A stretch of 17,658 nt of DNA from Actinomycetes bacterium (GTDB taxonomy: Bacteria > Actinomycetota > Actinomycetes > Actinomycetales > Dermabacteraceae): assembly GCA_023389045.1 (NCBI GenBank), contig JAEWEZ010000169.1, positions 1 through 17,658 of the forward strand, in the 5' to 3' direction. The notes below the pieces were generated by a model, which was not told the origin of the DNA, made no database searches, and saw only the letters and a list, made by a program, of their open reading frames with translations. Position numbers and translations under genes: made by a program. This document shows positions 14,174 through 17,658 of this stretch, piece by piece (within the stretch, counting starts at the first letter, position 1; each line of letters opens with the position of its first letter).

Positions 14174-15039
14174 GCTTTTTCTCCTTCGGTCTCGGTGCGG
14201 GCGCCAAGAATCTCATCACGATGGGTGTCATAGAGGGTCGCGACCCTCTCGCGGATACGGGTGGTGAAGTCCACGGCAGACTCCCCCGGGCGGGCGATCA
14301 GCGGCTCCCCGAAAACCACTCCCACCGGCGGTTTACCCTTGACCGGCCAGTTGCGACCCTTCGGCATGGCCTCGTACCCGCCGATAATCGCCGCCGGGAT
14401 CACCGGAACCCCCACGCCGATCGCGAGAGCCGCAGCCCCCGGCTTGAACTCTCCCATGCGGCCGGTGCGCTGGCGGGTGCCTTCCGGGAACACGAGCACC
14501 GGAACGCCGGAACGCAGCAGTCGACGGGACGTTCCCGAGTTACGTCGGGAACCGTCACGGTCAATCGGGAAAGCATTAAAAAGAAGACGCACAAAGATCC
14601 GGCGGTACCAGACCTTGAAGAAGTAGTCAGCAGCCACCCCGGTGGAGAGGAAACGTGCCTGCGACCACGGCAGGCTCTGCGCGAGCAGCGGCGCATCCAG
14701 GTGGCTGGTGTGGTTGGCAACCAGCAGGTACGGGCCGCGCACGCTACGCACTCGACGGTGCACCTGCGAGGACGGGGTCACGGCCGAGCGCACGACCGCC
14801 CGGAAGACGATCCGCTGCAGCACGAAACGCGCGGCGGCGCGCACACGCGAGGTGTACTTCGCGAGATCCGCCTCGGGAACATCCCAGCCCTGACCTCGGG
14901 AACGTGCCGAGAGCGACAGGGGACGCTCGGCAGCGGCGTCCTCGGGTGAGGCTCCCGTCGGAACCTCCTCGGGCTGCGGCCGCCCCGGCTGAGGGGTGCG
15001 GTCGTTGCGATCGGGTCGAGACGTGTCCCTGGGGGCCAC
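14170..15039 (-). CDS. PlsC-type 1-acyl-glycerol-phosphate acyltransferase family protein
   Basis: A 289-residue acyltransferase that would move a fatty acyl group onto a glycerol- or dihydroxyacetone-phosphate-type acceptor at the membrane. The catalytic block NHTSHLD is at 109-115 (H110, D115), FPIDRDGSRR at 157-166, and the phosphate-binding block FPEGTR at 184-189; PVIPAAIIGGYEAMP follows. The first 60 residues are polar and proline-rich, with no domain seen, and may be an unstructured extension; internal starts are possible. The gene is four bases downstream of the SDR and overlaps the AGPS start by four bases. In an ether-lipid scheme it would supply acyl-DHAP or acylate the sn-2 position; the motifs do not tell these apart. 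Confidence 0.9.
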   Translation of the reverse strand: MAPRDTSRPDRNDRTPQPGRPQPEEVPTGASPEDAAAERPLSLSARSRGQGWDVPEADLAKYTSRVRAAARFVLQRIVFRAVVRSAVTPSSQVHRRVRSVRGPYLLVANHTSHLDAPLLAQSLPWSQARFLSTGVAADYFFKVWYRRIFVRLLFNAFPIDRDGSRRNSGTSRRLLRSGVPVLVFPEGTRQRTGRMGEFKPGAAALAIGVGVPVIPAAIIGGYEAMPKGRNWPVKGKPPVGVVFGEPLIARPGESAVDFTTRIRERVATLYDTHRDEILGARTETEGEKA

Positions 15040-15043
15040 GGGA

Positions 15044-15820
15044 TTAGCGCTCCTTGCTACGACGATGGGACAGAACAGCGCTCAGCCCCGCCACCAGCGG
15101 ACGCGGGGTGGAGCGAAGAACAGCCATGATGAGCTTCCAGCGGGTCGTCGGCACCGACACGGCTTTCCCGCGCGCCACATCCTGCAGGCACTCCTTCACG
15201 AGCAGGTCTGCGTCGATCCACAGCGGATCGGGAATCGAGGAGCCTTTAATGCCGGCACGGGAGTGGAACTCGGTGCGCACCCAGCCCGGCATGAGCAGCG
15301 TGACCTGCACACCGGTGCCGCGCAACTGAACACCAAGCGACTCTGAGTAGTTGTTCGCCCAGGCCTTGATGGCCGTGTAGTTGTTCTGGGTGACGGCACC
15401 CGAGACCGAACCGACGTTGATAATCCAGCCGCGGCCACGGCGGGACATGGCCCGGCCTGCCGCGCCACCGAGCTTCAGAACGGCCCGGCACATGACCTCG
15501 AAACCGAGGTCATGCTCGCTGAGATCCTCGGCAAGCAGGCTCGCGCGCACGGAGAAACCAGCATTGTTCACGAAGATGTCGACGGGGTTGGTGTCCGACT
15601 CGAGTCGGTCGGCCACCGTCTGCTGAGCCTCACGATCGGAGAGATCCGCGCTCACGGTTTCGACGTGAACACCGTATTCAGCGCTCAGATCATGGGCGGC
15701 CTGCGCGAGACGCTCCTCGCTGCGTGCCACCAAAACCAGGTCGATGCCTCGGGCAGCGAAAGCCTTCGCAAATGCGGCCCCGATGCCCGCCGTTCCTCCA
15801 GTGATCAGGACCCTGTGCAT
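15044..15820 (-). CDS. Short-chain dehydrogenase/reductase (classical SDR)
   Basis: A 258-residue Rossmann-fold oxidoreductase. TGGTAGIG (7-14) binds the cofactor, VARSEERL with R33 suggests NADP(H), NNAG is at 85-88, the catalytic serine S138 is in INVGSVSG, and YTAIK supplies Y148 and K152. The C-terminus (RWKLIMAVLRSTPRPLVAGL) is hydrophobic and basic and could lie on the membrane. It is the first gene of the minus-strand operon with the acyltransferase and AGPS homologue. In animals the ketone of acyl- or alkyl-DHAP is reduced by an SDR, so the same role here is plausible, but SDR substrate cannot be predicted from these motifs. No Shine-Dalgarno precedes the ATG; a leaderless start is likely. 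Confidence 0.9.
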   Translation of the reverse strand: MHRVLITGGTAGIGAAFAKAFAARGIDLVLVARSEERLAQAAHDLSAEYGVHVETVSADLSDREAQQTVADRLESDTNPVDIFVNNAGFSVRASLLAEDLSEHDLGFEVMCRAVLKLGGAAGRAMSRRGRGWIINVGSVSGAVTQNNYTAIKAWANNYSESLGVQLRGTGVQVTLLMPGWVRTEFHSRAGIKGSSIPDPLWIDADLLVKECLQDVARGKAVSVPTTRWKLIMAVLRSTPRPLVAGLSAVLSHRRSKER

Positions 15821-15833
15821 GGCGGCTACGATA
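15821..15833 (-). promoter_or_regulatory. Candidate -10 element for a leaderless lipid operon transcript
   Basis: On the minus strand TATCGT (15833-15828) fits the actinobacterial TANNNT -10 pattern and is followed by exactly seven bases before the ATG of the SDR. Transcription would then start at or next to the initiation codon, which agrees with the absence of a Shine-Dalgarno. No good -35 is seen. CCAGCGCTGG, a perfect 10-base palindrome at 15851-15860, covers the -35 position and might be a regulator site. Confidence 0.4.
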
Positions 15834-16009
15834 CACTAGCGCCGCCCTGACCAGCGCTGGGACGCGGCTCGGCCCGATCTCGCATGAGTCCATCGTGACC
15901 TGGGGAAAACGCCACCGCAGTGTGCCGCTCGTGACGAAGCGCATCACGCGTCGACCACGGGAAAGCCACAACAGATCAACCCAGCCCGACCGCAAACCGA
16001 GGGGACTCC

Positions 16010-17658
16010 ATGCCGACCACTCCCGCAGACGACACCGCCCGCCAGAGCACCCCGTCGACCTCCCGCCCGCAGGGTGCCCAGCGCATCCTGCTGACCGGTG
16101 TGACCGGCTTCCTGGGGCAGGCCGTTCTGCAGTCCCTGCTCGAAACCACGGATGTGCACGTGACCGTGCTGGTGCGTGCCAAGGGATCGGTGACCGGCCG
16201 TAAGCGCCTCGAGAGCCTGCTGCGTAAGCCCGTCTTTAGCTCCTGGGCTGAGCGCGTTGGCGCCGAGGAGGTCAAGAAAGCGGTCGCGGAGCGGGTCGAT
16301 GTGCTCGAAGGCGACCTGACCGCCATGCCCGAACTCACCGAGCACTACGACACGGTGATCCACTCGGCCTCCTCCGTCTCCTTCGACCCGCCGATCGACG
16401 AAGCCTTCCGCACCAATGTGGGCGGCGCCCGCAACCTGTACGAGGCGCTACTCGCCTCCGGGCAGGACCCGCACGTGATCCACGTGTCCACCGCCTACGT
16501 AGGCGGAATCTCCAAGGGGCTGCGCCAGGAGGGGCGCCTCGTGCACGACGTCGACTGGAAAGCCGAGTTCGACGCTGCCCTCGCTGCCCGCACCCGCGTG
16601 GATGCCGAGTCCCGTCGGCCCGAAAACCTGCGCTCCCACCTGCGCGAAGCCCGCGGAAACGCCGCCACGATGGGCCCGAAGGCTGTGGCTGCCTCCGCTG
16701 AAGAAGCCCGCCGCGCCTGGGTGGATGAGCGCCTGGTGGACTTTGGCCGCACCCGCGCCCAGTCCCTCGGCTGGACCGACATTTACACCTTCACCAAGGC
16801 GATGGCCGAGCGCGTTGCCGAAGAAATGTGGGCCGATGCCGGCCACCGCGTCTCCTTCGTGCGCCCCTCGATCATCGAATCCGCGCTGCGCCGCCCCTTC
16901 CCCGGCTGGATCGACGGCTACAAGGTGGCCGACCCGCTGATCATGGCCTACGGCAAAGGCGTGCTGCAGGAGTTCCCGGGCCTGGCCGACTCGATCCTCG
17001 ACATCATCCCCGTCGACTTCGTGGTGAACGTGATTGTCGCCCTCGCCACGCAGGAAACCAGCCGCCGCGGCGATGACGCCTACTTCCAGGTGGTCTCCGG
17101 CACCTCCAACCCGCTGCCTTTCCACGGCATGGTTTCCGCGGTGCAGGGCTACTTCCAGGAGCATCCGCTGGAGGACGATAAGGGCCGCCCGATCGAGGTG
17201 CCCACCTGGACCTTCCCCGAGGTGCAGCTGGTCGAAGAACGCTTCCGCGCCAAGGAGATCGCCGCCCGGCTCGGGCAGCGCGTGGTGCGCCGCCTGCCCG
17301 CCACCCGCCGCACCCGCGAGTGGACCTCCTCCCTGCACAAGGCCACCTCGGGACTGTCGCTGCTGCGCAAGTACATCGAGCTGTACCGCCAGTACACCAA
17401 GACCGAGATGGTTTTCGACGACGCCAACACCCGGGCGCTGCGTGAGGAACTGCCCGCCTCGTTCCTCGCCGAGCATGACTTTGACGTGACCACGATCGAC
17501 TGGCGCAGCTACTTCCAGGACCTGCACCTGCCGGCCGTCACCGAACTGACCAAGGCCTACTCTCGTCGCAAGGCCCAGCTCAAGGCCCGCGCCGAGCGTC
17601 CCGCCCCGGCCCTGACCGAATCCGACACCGCGATCGCCGTCTTTGACCTCGACGGCAC
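16010..17658 (+). CDS. Fatty acyl-CoA reductase leading into a HAD-type phosphatase domain, 3' end missing
   Basis: 549 codons are visible before the window ends. GAGGGGA at 15999-16005 lies four bases before the ATG. After a polar leader of about 24 residues comes an extended-SDR domain: TGVTGFLG (29-36) binds NADP(H), HVSTAYVGG (158-166), YTFTK with Y259 and K263 as the catalytic pair, VRPSIIESALRRPFPGWIDG, and IPVDFVVN. This set is typical of alcohol-forming fatty acyl-CoA reductases (male-sterility type, human FAR1). The final residues VFDLDGT (543-549) are HAD motif I with both aspartates, so a phosphatase domain seems fused behind the reductase. The gene diverges from the SDR-acyltransferase-AGPS operon. 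Fatty alcohol is the co-substrate of AGPS, making this pairing meaningful. Any further domain lies outside the window. Confidence 0.9.
   Translation, partial: MPTTPADDTARQSTPSTSRPQGAQRILLTGVTGFLGQAVLQSLLETTDVHVTVLVRAKGSVTGRKRLESLLRKPVFSSWAERVGAEEVKKAVAERVDVLEGDLTAMPELTEHYDTVIHSASSVSFDPPIDEAFRTNVGGARNLYEALLASGQDPHVIHVSTAYVGGISKGLRQEGRLVHDVDWKAEFDAALAARTRVDAESRRPENLRSHLREARGNAATMGPKAVAASAEEARRAWVDERLVDFGRTRAQSLGWTDIYTFTKAMAERVAEEMWADAGHRVSFVRPSIIESALRRPFPGWIDGYKVADPLIMAYGKGVLQEFPGLADSILDIIPVDFVVNVIVALATQETSRRGDDAYFQVVSGTSNPLPFHGMVSAVQGYFQEHPLEDDKGRPIEVPTWTFPEVQLVEERFRAKEIAARLGQRVVRRLPATRRTREWTSSLHKATSGLSLLRKYIELYRQYTKTEMVFDDANTRALREELPASFLAEHDFDVTTIDWRSYFQDLHLPAVTELTKAYSRRKAQLKARAERPAPALTESDTAIAVFDLDG

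Noticed and set aside
1..17658. CRISPR array, insertion sequence or transposase
   Set aside because: No regularly spaced direct repeats, terminal inverted repeats or transposase motifs were seen on either strand.

Overview
The window is high-GC, actinomycete-type DNA. Codons end mostly in G or C, genes are tightly packed with ATGA/GTGA/TGATG stop-start overlaps, and the phage proteins have an actinophage flavour. It falls into two parts that meet at about 8657. An exact genus cannot be read from the sequence; a Gram-positive actinobacterium is the safe statement.

Region 1 (1-8657) is the right-hand end of a siphophage-type prophage. On the plus strand it carries the end of a structural (probably capsid) gene, a head-tail connector, a small neck/tail-completion protein, the putative tail tube protein, an HK97 gp10-like protein, a tail assembly chaperone with an overlapping -1 frame extension, a 746-residue tape measure protein, a tail hub/tip protein, and a short tail-fibre-like protein. 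A lysis block follows: a zinc amidase endolysin with a peptidoglycan-binding domain, a membrane-anchored coiled-coil protein and a two-helix holin candidate. A convergent tyrosine integrase sits at the end, and its stop codon shares bases with that of the holin. Just upstream of the integrase start lies a 37-base 3' tRNA fragment (best fit tRNA-Arg), read as the attachment site. The intact tRNA, the packaging genes and the lysogeny control genes would lie to the left, outside the window.

Region 2 (8658-17658) is read as host chromosome. A terminator that would have served the tRNA is followed by about 620 bases with no convincing gene, holding a perfect 14-base palindrome and a second terminator. 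Two tandem, clearly duplicated Tat-exported alpha/beta-hydrolase esterases of the antigen 85 / putative esterase type follow, each with its own AGGAG ribosome binding site and separated by a strong terminator and a 20-base tandem repeat.

The rest is a divergent lipid cluster. The minus-strand operon encodes a short-chain dehydrogenase, a PlsC-type acyltransferase, a very clear alkyl-DHAP synthase (AGPS) homologue and a histidine phosphatase. Divergent from it, a fatty acyl-CoA reductase leads into a HAD phosphatase motif as the window ends. Fatty acyl-CoA reductase, acyltransferase, alkyl-DHAP synthase and SDR reductase correspond step for step to the animal peroxisomal ether-lipid pathway (FAR1, GNPAT, AGPS, acyl/alkyl-DHAP reductase). 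The most interesting hypothesis in the window is therefore a compact bacterial ether-lipid locus. The AGPS and reductase assignments are strong; the pathway as a whole is inference.
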